The position numbers were made by a program, and so were the translations under genes. A stretch of DNA of 64,000 bases. It comes from Salvia splendens. Taxonomy: Eukaryota > Streptophyta > Magnoliopsida > Lamiales > Lamiaceae. Under the pieces are notes generated by a model. The model was not told where the DNA came from, ran no database searches, and was given only the letters and a program-made list of their open reading frames with translations. The DNA lies in contig NC_056049.1 in assembly GCF_004379255.2 (NCBI RefSeq), positions 8,184,001 through 8,248,000 of the forward strand, in the 5' to 3' direction. Shown here piece after piece: positions 35,205 to 46,579 of the stretch (the stretch's first letter is position 1; each line of letters begins with the position of its first letter).

Positions 35205-36843
35205 TGTCACACCTCTACCCCTCTGACGTATACTCTAATAATAAATAAATCCCTTATCATTAAAGCAATTAATTCACGTGTATAAATCATAAAACACATA
35301 TTATATAAGTTCAAACCAACACTTATCCGATATATATTTCAAAATATCATGTAAACAGTGGAACCCTCTCACCACTCTATATACTATACATTTATCTACA
35401 TGCAAAATGATGAGGTGGAGAAGGTTGCCAATATGCGTCAGCCACCGAACCTGATAACACGTGGAATTCCTATGACCCACGTCAGTCAAAACTTTACTGT
35501 TATCTTATTCCTGAAAAATTTAGTGGTTTATATGAGCCACAACTCAATATATATAAATTTCCACCTTTAATCTCACATGATACAAACATCAAGCATATTC
35601 TTTTATCAATACATATAATCAGAAACAATATATAACACAATTTAAAAACAAACCATTTCGTATTCATATGCATATGTCACTCTATTCAGTTTATTATTCT
35701 GTAAAAGTCAAGCCTGGTATCTGCCCGGGATTTCCAATATGATTGACCTGTAGGTCCCATTATGATTTGGACTCATAGGTCCCTCTGTATTTGGACTCAT
35801 AGGTCCCTCTATATTTGGACACATAGGTCCCTCTGTATTTGGACTCATAGGTCCCTCTGTAATTTGACCCGAAGGTCCCAATATATCCACTGTGATTTCA
35901 GATCCAGGGCAAAACCGTCACAGATCCTCTTTAATCCAATGATTCACATAATCAGTATCATAAACATATCCTTTGCACTAATAACATATCCATATCATAT
36001 TCGATCAAATTATCCAATATAACTAAACAAACATGTCCATTTCAGCAATCAAATATTCATATCATATTTGACCATCAAAATCAAATAATTCATAGTTATA
36101 TCAATTTCACACCTTATAATCCAATAATTCACTCCAATTCAACATATAACAACCAACCACATAACACATGTAAAACTAAAAGTGTGATTTATACACACCT
36201 GATTACGAAAATAATCCATCCGAACATTTGATTTTGCTTCTTGATTCAGGACATTCGATTCTTCTCGTTTTCTTTCTTTTATTTCCGTTTCCTACTAAAT
36301 ATGTCTATATCTAAAGGAATTAAAGTATTCGTTGTGCTCTGTTTTTCTTCCTCCCCTATCCACCAACTTTACATATATATATAGATATTTGATTTATAAA
36401 ATAATGAAAGCTAAAGATAAGCATGCATGCTACTTGCTTCCCTTTAAGAAGATTAGTGGCCTACTAATATAACTACACGCATACACATGTATGCTTGCAT
36501 GTATAGGAAAATATAATACGTGGCATAATAATAAGAATCCATAATTGATGATGATTACAACATATAAACTATATAAAAATATTATTTACACACTTTAATT
36601 CATTTCCATTTGAGTACAAATATATATAGATACTATATATTTATCTAACATTTTCGTGCATAACTACACACACTGATATATTTTAATTTATTTATTGTGT
36701 ATGTGTATTCTAAACACAATAATATTTACAATTAGAAAAATTATTAGGCATAGTTACAGTATAATATGATGCAAATTATAATATAATATGTAATCATGGA
36801 AAATGATGCAAAATGATGGACGTTTCGGGTTAGGGATATCACA
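35205..36843 (+). mobile_element. Solo LTR, 1639 bp, nested in the Harbinger ORF
   Basis: It starts TGTCACACC and ends GGGATATCACA, flanked on both sides by ATCAA (35200-35204, 36844-36848), a 5-bp duplication typical of LTR-retrotransposon integration. No primer-binding site, internal region or second LTR exists, so it is a solo LTR left by recombination. Removing it with one ATCAA joins the host reading frame exactly. Orientation is assigned from the direction of the Harbinger ORF only and is arbitrary. A shorter relative lies at 1385-1597. Confidence 0.9.
35763..35879. repeat. ~26-bp tandem repeat inside the solo LTR
   Basis: Five units of the form ATTTGGACTCATAGGTCCCT(CTGT), the last degenerate. 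The open frame on the minus strand (EGPMSPNT repeated) is a by-product of the repeat. Confidence 0.85.
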
Positions 36844-37900
36844 ATCAACAACCCCGGAAGTGCTTCTGGGAAAAGGTCACCGAGGCCTACCACGAGATTA
36901 AGCCGAAGGGGTCCCGCCGCCGCACATATAAGATTATCCGCGCTCACTTTGACCGAGTCGACAGAGAGGTCAAACGATTCTGCGCCATCCACAATAATGA
37001 AGCGGCCCATTACCAAAGCGGAGCCACGGGAGCTGGCATTCTGAGGTCGGCTTTGCGGGTCTATTTCGACGACACCGGCAAACAATTCAAATATATCGAT
37101 GTTTGGGAGGTCGTCAGGGACGAGGAAAGGTGGGCCGACGGTGTCCGGTCCAGCTTGGGCTCGACCTCGAAGCGCACGAAGCACAAGGCGGGTGGCCAAT
37201 ACTCGTCGGTTCGGGCAGCGGACCACAAGAGTTTGCCTCGCAGGAGGTTGATGCCCCGACAGACGATGCCGGTGGGTCCTCCCGTGGGCGCCGTCGGCCG
37301 CAAGGGAGAAATGCGGCGAAGGCGGCTAGAAGGAGGAGGAGCCGAGCCGAATCAAGCCAGGCGGGCTCGGCCTCAGGGGGACCCTTGAACTCCCTTATGT
37401 CCATGTACATGACCGCCACAATGGCGGACACTTCCCGCATGACGCCTCCCCAATACCAAGCCTATCTTAACGGGATTGCGTTTATGGCGGCACAACTTGG
37501 CATTCCGCCTCCTCACGGCTTCAGTGCACCTCCACCGCCTCCGGGGGATGATTCGCCGGCGGAGTAGTTTTTTTTATTTTCTATAAAATTGTATTTTAAA
37601 TTATGTCAATTTTATTTTTTAGGATTTTAATTATGTGTTTTTTTTTATTTTTTTGAATTTTAGGTTGTATTTTTATTTTATGTTGTAATTTTATTTTATT
37701 TTATTTTTAATGAAGTGTGTTTTTTTTAATTGAATTTGATTGGAAATAAAAATATAAAATGAAATTGAATGAATAGTAATTTAAGGGACGGAGGGTTGCA
37801 GGTTCCGTCCCTTAGTTAAGAGATGGAGTAAAAAAGTACAGTGTGGCTCATGAATAGTAATTTAAGGGACGGTTAATGGCCAGCGTTGCAGATGGCCTTA

Positions 37901-40900
37901 AATGAGCTTAACTATTTCTTAAATTAGAAAGTTTATAATTTTAAGAGATAAATTGAAAAGGAGAGAGTTTATATTTTGAAAGAACTGAAGGATTAACAGA
38001 AAAAATTAGTGTGGCTGTGGCAGGAGCTTTTTAAAAAGGTGAGCAATTTAAGTATAATTAATTACTTGATTGATTTTTTAATTTTATTCATTTTTGGGAA
38101 CTGTAGAAATATAGGTCAAATATACAAACATTTGACATTTGTTACGTAAGAGCTAAACTAAGAAAATCCTTTAACTGGTCTTGCATTTTTCAGTTATAGC
38201 CAAAATGAGACGAAACTTTTATAATCATGGCAATATTTAAACCTGACACTTAATAAAAAAAAATTAAAAAAAAATGCCCTCTACACATTTGAGGCGTATT
38301 AGTCCGAAAAATTGAGAAAAGGTCAATAGGACCCTGAATGTGCATAACGTATGACCGCAAATGATAGTTTAAAAGTATAGGTACTGTAAATGATATTTTG
38401 AAAGTTAGCTCCTAAATTTGTATAGCTCAGTCAATGTAATAACTGAAACAAACATTTGAACTTTATTGGATGATTGGTTTATAATGTTATGAGTAATTAG
38501 GTTGATTAGTATTAGTATTTTTCTACACAGTGGAAAAATAATTGTCAAACCTGAACTTGATGATAGTATGAATTGATTCGAATGTATACCAGATCTACCA
38601 AATGCACTGGTATTACTATTAGAGGGTTTATATTAATGTGCTGGGATGAGTCTATGACCATATTTCTATAGCACACAATATTACAACAAAAATTTAGTAT
38701 ATAACAGAATTTTCGTAATACGAACCTTGCCAATGATTCAAATTATTAAGTTTAAAAAATGCTTCCAGCTTGCATAGTGTTTGGAATTCAATTACTCCTA
38801 TTGAACACATATAATTATAAAATTACTTGTGTAAGTCGTGAACATATTTATGGCTAACTAATAGTAATAGACTTTGTGGCTTAATACGTATTTATGATGT
38901 ATAGTGAAAATATAACGTAGGGGGAAATACTATGTAAAAATTGAGTAAAGATAAATTAACAAAAATTGTTTATACAAAATACCCTTCAAATTTGAATTGG
39001 ATAAGATTACTTTATTTTGATTTGGTAGCATCATTAATTGTATATTTTTATGACGAATTTGACCCTATTTACAATTGTGGGAGGAATATTATATTATTAC
39101 AATTTTTTTCTTATTGTTTAAGAAATATGTAATTGAATTTATTCTTGAAAATATTCACCCTTATTAAAAGATCCACAATAAAATTTTAGATAGATAATCA
39201 TTTATAGTATTTTAAAAAATAAGTATTTACTTCATTTTATTTAAACTATCACAATGATATGAAGATAAATAAATTGTTCATTTTTAACAAAGTAAAAATT
39301 GGGAGATTATTGAACTCAAGCACATATAATACAACCTTCTAATGTATAGCTCTTGCTCCATAAATTGATAAGATCATGAATATTTAAAATTATATGATAA
39401 ATCACTATATTTTCAATATTTCAATAACTGAAATATTTTAATATTAATTTCATAATTATTTTTATAGTGCGTTAAAAAATATCATAATCGGGATGGTCTG
39501 ATGATTGCATCATGTGGCACCCAACATGTGACATATCTTTTATATGTATAACTAAAGATAAATTGATATATTTTATTGAATTTATATGATAAACCCCTAT
39601 AAATTTTAGACTCGTATTATCAAAATTTAACATTTTGTTATATTTTATAGTGCATCAAATGATAATATAAGAGGTAATTTGATGATAGAAGGTCGTCGCA
39701 CTCGACGTCCACATATGAATGTGACACATTCTTCAAGTGCATTATTAATTAATATTTTCAAAACATATACTAGTATTAGATCATTACGTCTTCATTCATG
39801 TAATTTCGACAATAGCATTAAATGACCATGTATTGACCTTTCTTTGTATATTTCTCCATAAGATATTTTATAAATAGAATGTTTGAAATCACAAGCTTCA
39901 AATTATATTCCAAAAGTTGAAAGAAATGAAATAAAATACAATGTACATGAGAGATCCAAATTAAAAATGATACAGATTAATTAGTTTTTAGAATAAATAG
40001 ATACTTTAAATAAATTTATTAATAAATAAGTTTATAGTGCTCCTCTAAATTGTTTTATGGATCAAAAACGCTAAGGAGTTGAAGGGAAGGGAAAAAATAT
40101 AATGTACTAGCAAAATTAATCTACAAATAATTTTATAATTTCAAATTTGATTTAATAAAGTTTAATTTAATTATCAGTATTTTCACTGTCTTTTTTTTTA
40201 TTTTGTTCTTTTTTACTTCTTTTAACTTGTTTCCATATTTTTTGTTAAAACTATAAAAAAACATGATGTAAAATATTTGTTTAAATTTCTGAAAATAAAA
40301 TATTTAAAAATATATACATAATTATTTTCTTTTTGCATTTGAGCTGAAAGTATGATTCAAAAATATATACTCTGTATTAGATAATTAAATCTTCGCTCAT
40401 GTAATTTTTGACAATATGACTAAATTACCATATATTGATTTTTCTTTGCATATTTCTCCGTGTGTTATATTAAAATAGTTGAAGAAAATGAAATAAAATA
40501 CAATGTACATACAAGATCCAAACTAAAAACTATATAAATTTATTTTTGGAATAGAAGGACAATTTAAATTAGTTTATGAAAAAATAAGTTTACAAGAATT
40601 GTTTTATAAAAAAACGTAAAGTATGAAGTAAAGTGGAAAATATAAATACTAGAAATATTGATCTTCAAATAATTTCATAGTAATATAATATATTATTATA
40701 TTCTTTTCAAAATTAAATTTTATTTAATTATTATTAATTTAATTTTAATATTTTCACTATCTTTTTTTATTTTATCCTTTTTTCTTTTAACTAATTTTCA
40801 TATTTTTGGTTAAAACTATAAAAATCTTGGTTAAAAATATTTGTTTAAATTTATGAAAATAAAATATTTTCTTAGAAAAAAGTTTAAGCATTTTCTTTTT

Positions 40901-41230
40901 GATATTTAGTTGAAAGTATTATTATCAATTCCTTAATTAATATGAGAGATTATAATGTAAATTTAAAGTACAATTAAAATAGGTAACTTACTTAATTATT
41001 GCAAATGATGGAAAAGGACAAATATAACACATTGCATATACAATTTTTGTTAATTTATCACTACTCGTAAAAATTATACCTCATGCTCTAATTTGACAAG
41101 AGCCATATGCATATATATCCAAAATTTATTCATAGATCTTTCAAACTCGTTACCATGCATTTATTTAATCATTTATTTGATCATATTGATGATCCAAACA
41201 TGGCAACCTACTACATAGGAAACTATTCAA
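37901..41230. other. AT-rich intergenic DNA, no gene seen
   Basis: Apart from the tandem duplication at 39768-40930, no coding or conserved element is recognised. Confidence 0.5.
39768..40930. repeat. Tandem duplication with ~600-bp period, two diverged copies
   Basis: 39768-40366 and 40367-40930 align along their length: TATTAGAT(C/A)ATTA, then CATGTAATTT, then CATATTTCTCC, then GAAATAAAATACAATGTACAT, then AGATCCAAA(T/C)TAAAAA, then ATTTTCACT(G/A)TCTTTTTTT, then AAATATTTGTTTAAATTT. Divergence is roughly a fifth of positions with many indels, so the duplication is old. Confidence 0.65.
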
Positions 41231-42169
41231 TCAATTCTTAATTTCTTCGGAGCTTCCTTTGTTGTCTTTCCCTCCACCACCATAGCCGCCGCCACCACCG
41301 CCACCACCACCACCACCACCACCTCCTCCTCCACCTATCCCACCGCCACCGCCACCACCACCTCCTCCTCCTCCACCCTTCCCTCCGCCTTTTCCACCAC
41401 CACCACCACCATATCCTCCGCCTTTCCCACCACCTTTACCTCCATCATGCCCACCGCCACCTTTACCTCCGTCATGCCCACCGCCACCTTTTCCACCGCC
41501 ACCGTGTCCACCACTTCCCTTGCCTCCGCCTTTTCCACCATCGTGGCTGCCACCACCGCCGCCCTTGCCTCCGCCTTTCCCACCACCATCACATTCACCA
41601 CCTCCTTTTCCTCCACCTTCTCCGCCACCTTTCCCTCCACCGCCATATTCTCCACCACCACCATCTGTGGCATCGTGCTCTAGAAGCGCCGCTTCATCAG
41701 CTGCATTTTTAGCAACCACACCATTTAAATTTTAGATATACAAAATAAATCATAGTAAGATATTTGAATAATAATACTATACTCAAACAAGCTCAAAATT
41801 GATTGATATGTCAAAATAAACTCTAAATTAGTTTGATCCCATCTTTAGAAAAATAACACACCGGAACTCCTGCAACACCACCTCGAACACCGGCCGCGGA
41901 GAAAACCACCGCAACACCTTCGGATTCGCCCGCCTCGGCAGAACCCACCTCTACGTTGGTTGGGTTCTAACACCTCATCGCCTATACATAAACCAAACAG
42001 CCAAATCTCAACATGCATGTACATAAAAAAAAATACACCATTCTTCAATTTCAATATATAAGTAGCAATTTAACTGATGCACACCTTGAGGCCCAACCTC
42101 TGATTCCACAGCTACTATAGAGCACGCAAGAAGAAAAAGAACAAACAAAACAAGACCTTTAAGCTTCAT
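41231..42169 (-). CDS. Secreted Cys-rich/glycine-rich protein (GRP3-like), 3 exons, 224 aa
   Basis: Exons (minus): 42169-42085, 41981-41862, 41700-41231, joined by GT-AG introns in phase 1 throughout. Residues 1-21 (MKLKGLVLFVLFLLACSIVAV) are a signal peptide. Exon 2 encodes a Cys/Arg-rich segment, GGFCRGGRIRRCCGGFLRG then CSRWCC, with the C-R-x(n)-C-C-x(n)-C-x-x-x-C-C spacing seen in class II glycine-rich proteins such as Arabidopsis GRP3. Exon 3 encodes ADEAALLEHDATDGGGG followed by about 130 residues of GGGKGGG/GGHDGGKGG repeats, ending SSEEIKN. In the known GRP3 order the Cys-rich part is C-terminal; here it precedes the Gly-rich part. Predicted location: cell wall/apoplast. A paralogue with the same exon plan is at 50831-51654. 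Confidence 0.8.
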
Positions 42170-42220
42170 TTTAGTGAAATGGTTTTACGATGCAATAATG
42201 TAATGATCCTACACACTCAA

Positions 42221-42226
42221 TTTATA
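42221..42226 (-). promoter_or_regulatory. TATA box of the first GRP gene
   Basis: Minus-strand CTATAAATTG lies about 52 bp upstream of the ATG, implying a very short 5' UTR like that of the paralogue. Confidence 0.6.
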
Positions 42227-42394
42227 GATGTATGTTACGTCACACCTCAACCGTTTTTTATAAAATTTTGTTATCAATAATAAATTTTGTATTTGTGTAT
42301 TTGTTTATGATTTTATTCAATGCACCATGTGTGTTATATATACATTACACGTAGAATAAGTTGGTTACGGATAATAGCCGTTTCAATCATGGAG

Positions 42395-42697
42395 TTTGGT
42401 CAAATTCTGGTATGTCCCATGATATTTTGAAATTTGAATATTTAATCACCAAGTTAATTTTTTTCTTTTCAATTGTCTCAATATCTACGACCAAATAGAC
42501 GTCTTTTGGTTATGTTAAAAATGACAATGTTTCAATTAAATAAGAAGAGAAATAAGAATATAAAAGAAAAAAAAATTCTTTAATGAAACACATCGTACAT
42601 TTTGTGCAATGAGACATTTGAGAAAAAAAATGAAATTTTTTGATTTAATATTTCATTATAAATGCCACGGGATGAGACATATTAAAATTTGACCAAA
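42395..42697. mobile_element. Non-coding MITE-like element with ~20-bp inverted ends
   Basis: TTTGGTCAAATTCTGGTATG at the left faces, read inward from the right, TTTGGTCAAATTTTAATATG, and both arms continue TC(C/T)CAT. The inner DNA is AT-rich. Class is uncertain; a Mutator- or hAT-like MITE is possible. Sequence near 3455-3480 (TTTTGGTCATATTTAGTATG) in the first Harbinger element is similar. Confidence 0.6.
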
Positions 42698-43020
42698 TTT
42701 TACAATTTAAATGACTATTATTCTTAATAATTAAATACGAGATGTAAGAGGAATATGAAGTTGAGGTCAGCAGCGACAACATTTATGATAGGTAGTTGGC
42801 TAGAGAAAAATAGTACTACTCCTATCTCTTTATCTTTGTAATTTTGTGTTAAGTCTTTGTGTAAGGATGTGTATTACGTTATATATTTGACTATAGCTTT
42901 AAATAAATCTTTACATGCAAATTCCTATTTTAAAATTCTCTAGAATTTGTGTATGGAAGAGAAAACCTATAGGATGGGTGATGATACTTATGTGTTGAAA
43001 AATGGAAATGAAAGGTAAAA

Positions 43021-43051
43021 ACAGATGCTCTACCATCTGAGCTAAATCCCC
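43021..43051 (-). pseudogene. tRNA 5'-half-like fragment
   Basis: The minus strand reads GGGGATTTAGCTCAGATGGT then AGAGCATCTGT, i.e. a tRNA acceptor 5' strand plus a complete D arm with A box, as in tRNA-Ala-like genes. It then runs into unrelated AT-rich sequence with no anticodon arm, T arm or B box. Either a truncated tRNA pseudogene or the head of a decayed SINE. Confidence 0.6.
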
Positions 43052-43054
43052 TAA

Positions 43055-44117
43055 TTAAACAAATATAAATCGTAAAGGTGCTTAATATATCTAAATTAAA
43101 TACTATAACTATAGTGTTGTTTTTCATTTTAATTTGAATAAACTACTAATAATTTCCATCAGCAGGAGTTATTGTAGATGAACGTCACAAGCTAGCGCTG
43201 ATACATGCACTGCACCGTAGAGATAATTGTTTCAATGTATTATTGTATTTTTGTGTTGATTCTTCCTCTCATGGAAATGATTACGATAAAGTGGTTTAAC
43301 AAATTTACAAATGAAAATTCCATATTGAATTCTCCACATTCATAATTTGTGCACGGTCACTGAAAATTGAGTAAGGGAACTGGAGTCTGGATTTACAAAT
43401 TAATTATATATTTTCCCAAATTAATTTAAGCTCACGACTTTTATATATCATAAAGTAGAAAGTACAATAACACCAATTCAGTCATATTGGGACGGATCTT
43501 GGTTGAAATAAGGTCTATTTTAATTAGGGGTGCATATTGTCACGTAAGATGCAACTAAAATTTATGAATGATTGGCATCTTACAATATGAACTAATAATA
43601 TGTAATTATAAAAAAATAATTTTTTTTCTCGAAATAATACGGAGAAAGAATGTCATGGGGAACTATATACATTATTTGTCAAACTAATGTTAAAAATAAG
43701 TTCTAAATTACATTATCTCAAATAAGCTTTGTAGTCGCTAACATTAAGTTTGGTAGCTTCTCATCCAACTATATGAATTGGCCAAATTTTATGATTTCGT
43801 GAAAAATGACGGTCAAAAGTACTTTGACCTTATTAGTAAGTTAAATTATATTCTTAATTAAAAGTTTAACCTAATTAATTAAATACTTAAGTATTTTTTT
43901 GTCTAAAATATTTTTCATTTTGGCCCACTGACCCACAATCCACGTTATATTCAATACTGATTTTTATTGTAAATATGTCACGACCATACTTTGCTAGGGA
44001 TGACAATATCCGGAAAATTGTGACTAGGGCATGGAGATATAAGAATAGGGGAATAGAAAGGAGGAGGAATTATCGATCAAATATTAACTTCTCTATAAAT
44101 GATAACGAAGTTTCATA
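43055..44117. other. AT-rich intergenic DNA, no gene seen
   Basis: No recognisable coding or repeat family apart from short AT tracts. Confidence 0.5.
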
Positions 44118-44460
44118 CTCCATCCGTTTTTTAAAAATAGCAACTAATTCCATTTTGGGACGTTACTTAAAAATAGAAACTTTATAATCTTTCATACTCC
44201 CTCTGTTTTTTAAAAATAGCAACTATTTCCATTTTGGGACGTTCCTTAAAAATAGAAACTTCATAATCTTTCAATTTAAGGACATGGACCCCATAATCCA
44301 CTAACTCTTCTTTCACTACTTTTTCTATTCTTCTCTCGTACTTTACTCATTTTTCTTTTCCTCTTTCTTACTTTACCAATTTTTTTCACTTACTTTACCA
44401 ATTGTGCATTAAAACTCGTGCCGTTTCAAATGTTTCTATTTTTTTTTAATATGGAGGGAG
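44118..44460. mobile_element. Stowaway-type MITE with its left end tandemly duplicated
   Basis: Left-end sequence (CTCC-TC-GTTTTTTAAAAATAG, then CATTTTGGGACGTT) occurs at 44118-44196 and again at 44197-44275, an exact 79-bp step. The right end AATATGGAGGGAG is present once, at 44460, followed by TA. Confidence 0.75.
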
Positions 44461-44600
44461 TAATAAATTCAACTATATTTACAAAGACATATCTTTCGAG
44501 AGTCCATTGGGACTCTTCTGGACTCGGTCATACTTTCCAACGACCCTCTTACTTGGTGGCATGCGGACCCAGCGGCCCGTTGGGTCCTTTTAGATGGTGT

Positions 44601-44736
44601 TCTGTTTCTTGGATAAAATAGTACAAATATATAATCTGTTTCTTGGATAAAATAGTACAAATATATAATCTGTTTCTTGAATAAAATAGTACAAATATAT
44701 AATCTGTTTCTTGGATAAAATAGTACAAATATATAA
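44601..44736. repeat. Four-copy 34-bp tandem repeat
   Basis: Unit TCTGTTTCTTGGATAAAATA + GTACAAATATATAA at 44601, 44635, 44669 and 44703; copies are identical except one G-to-A in the third. Recent expansion within a MITE-like element. Confidence 0.95.
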
Positions 44737-44830
44737 TCCAGGATTGAGTTGTGAGATTCAATTTCATGAACCAAACACACTACATATTTAATCCGGGTAT
44801 ACAATCTTGCAAACCAAACACCCTTTAGTT
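44737..44830. repeat. MITE terminus shared with 51236-51330
   Basis: GATTCAATTTCATGAACCAA, then TTTAATCC and CAATCTTGCAAACCAAAC also occur in the same order at 51240-51320 (inside intron 2 of the second GRP gene). It looks like one end of a dispersed MITE family; the other ends are not clear. Confidence 0.6.
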
Positions 44831-45078
44831 GACCCCAATAATCTCGGCAGTTTGTTGAGTTCGCATGATATATATGAAATCAATGGCCCGCTTGGTTCTT
44901 TGGTTTTGTGTCAACGATCTGTTGAGTTCACATGGTGTAAACCCAGGGGGCCCTAGAAGACTTCTGACTTATCACAATTTTCTACCTTTTTATTCTCTTG
45001 GCTCCAAACTCCGTCTTTTTTGTTTCTTCTCTTCATGCTATGGCATGTAACATTAGAATACTATCACAGTGACTCAGT

Positions 45079-45990
45079 GTCACGCACGCATTTTCAAAGG
45101 ATATTAAACACGGTTGATCGCGACTAGGGGAGAATTAAAGAAGTGGGGGAGAAAGGGGGAAACAACACAACTCGACCATAGCTCGAAACAAATGGGAATA
45201 GCTCGAATAAAACCAGAGTATCTCAACAATCAACAACTCAAAAATGAATATTATTTCAGCGATACAAGAACTCAAAAGAATGACAACTACTTAGCGGAAG
45301 CATTTGAGAGAAGTAATATGCCACGTGTGAAGACATGGCACATTCTACACACTTAAATTTCTTCAACGGTCTTGCTCAACACCCACCGCACCTGTCACGC
45401 TCAACCTGCACATTTTTTAAAAAGAAAATGCAGGGCTGAGTACTTGATGCACTAAGTGGACTCATGTCGAAAATATTTTATAAAAAGTATTATCATGCCA
45501 CCATTGAGTGACCTCAGGGTTTTAACTTTGAAAATACCCGAGACACTAAAATCATTTCCATCGTAATATTTGGTTGATCAACCATTTTCACACAGATGTC
45601 TACCATATCTGATCCATTGATGACAAGGAACGTGGCCACATTCCAAGTCACTAGACCGACCAACTCGAAAGATGGCGCACGATCTCCATAGGTGTACACT
45701 AGCCTGAGTAGGGACTCACTCCCTAGTCAGACCCGAATTCGATTATCCATTGATGACATAAGCCACAGCAGATAGGTTCCATAGAATAAAACAAAACACG
45801 GCATGACAAATATTCACATCATTTTTCACATAAAAAATATTTAGGACATAGTCCTTATTTAAAAGAAAGCCCACCTCGTTCGTTTAATTTTTTGAATTTG
45901 AATTCCTTACTTCGACTTCAATTTGTTCGCGGATAAATCCCTTCCTTGAGTCCAAGCTTGTCTCGTCTTTCATTTATTTTCGAGGCTGTC
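45079..45990 (-). mobile_element. LTR fragment, reverse orientation, same family as 19640-20504
   Basis: Starts TGTCACGCACGC and contains GGGCTGAGTACTTGATGCAC, CGTGGCCACATTCC and GGCATGACAAATATTCACAT, all reverse-complement counterparts of blocks at 19740-20190. Neither copy is associated with gag-pol sequence. The right boundary is approximate. Confidence 0.55.
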
Positions 45991-46448
45991 TGAGCTTCTT
46001 ATCTACTTCGGCCCAACACAAATTAATGTTTCCAAGATAGAACATAACTAGTTCCCTTCGTCACTTTATTTTTCGTGTCAGCCAACTAGTCTTAAGAGCA
46101 CCCGCAACGCTGTGCCGTTGCGGTGCCTATGCCGTTCCGGAAAAACGGTTCCGCGGCGGCATGCGTTGCAGCCGCCGTGTAATTGCCATTCCGTGCCTAT
46201 GCCGTGCCGGGTGTCGTTGCCGCGGCACGTGGCACGACACGTTTCGCCACGCGCCGAGGCGACGTGGCGGGCTCTCAGCGCACGCGTGACGCCCACTCGC
46301 TGCCCCGCGAGTGGGTTTCGTCACGGTGACGCAATAATTCATTTTTTTTAAAATTCAAATTTAATAATAATAAAAAAATTGCAACGGTATTGTGACCGTT
46401 TTTTTTATCCGTTTTGTATTTTTTTATTTTTTAAAAATTTATTTACTC

Positions 46449-46454
46449 TATAAA
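46449..46454 (+). promoter_or_regulatory. TATA box of the second Harbinger transposase
   Basis: CTCTATAAATACTCC about 130 bp before the ATG, with the same leader (ACACACATCTATTCCTCTC) as the other two elements. Confidence 0.7.
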
Positions 46455-46579
46455 TACTCCTATTTCATATTCATTTCACTCACAAACACACATCTATTCC
46501 TCTCAGATCCTCTCTATTTCAACCCCAATTTTCATCTCAAATCAACTCTGTTTTTCTTCTCTCAAATTTAATCAAACTA

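Larger units (their letters stand above)
34789..37567 (+). pseudogene. Harbinger Myb-like/NAM-associated protein, interrupted by a solo LTR and further mutations
   Basis: The start reads MSGDGNSGGGGSDGFDINVF. An extra G near 34858 shifts the frame; a further shift near 34945 leads to FDVDAYARPSAPRYSQGLSQ and acidic/Gly-rich sequence, and a TAA at about 35129 falls before GPKETLAVYNALISVSYDPI. The LTR (35205-36843) splits the next motif; on its far side the same frame continues CFWEKVTEAYHEIKPKG, then FDDTGKQFKYIDVWEVVRDE. Another frameshift near 37209 precedes the C-terminal MTPPQYQAYLNGIAFMAAQL. The F-W-x-K-V and W-E-V-V-R-D-x-x-x-W motifs identify the Harbinger partner protein, known to aid transposase nuclear entry and DNA binding. 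It is dead by several lesions. Confidence 0.85.
34346..37897 (+). mobile_element. PIF/Harbinger element carrying only the Myb-like ORF, with nested solo LTR, 3552 bp
   Basis: GGCCACCAACAACGC at the left and, read inward from the right, GGCCATCTGCAACGCTGG are imperfect TIRs with TTA flanks (34343-34345, 37898-37900). Without the solo LTR and one ATCAA copy the element would be about 1.9 kb. It shares with the transposase-only elements the CGCGCCGAGGCGACGTGGCG block, the CTCTATAAATACTCC promoter, and the tail with GGAGGGTTGCAGGTTCCGT and AAAAAAGTACAGTG. It has no transposase sequence. Confidence 0.9.

Noticed and set aside
35763..35879. Regular repeat considered as CRISPR
   Set aside because: Units are contiguous without unique spacers and the genome is a plant nucleus; this is a tandem minisatellite.
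35708..35890. Minus-strand frame encoding EGPMSPNT repeats
   Set aside because: It is the translation of a minisatellite inside a non-coding LTR.
37061..37440. Minus-strand frames opposite the Myb-like pseudogene
   Set aside because: Shadows of the GC-rich plus-strand coding remnant.
41447..41735. Long plus-strand Pro/Thr/Ser-rich frames opposite the first GRP gene
   Set aside because: They are the antisense of the GGN-codon repeats; the minus strand has a signal peptide, splice sites and a paralogue, the plus strand has none.
42930..43127. Minus-strand 65-residue frame
   Set aside because: It overlaps the tRNA-like fragment and has no start context or homologous motif.
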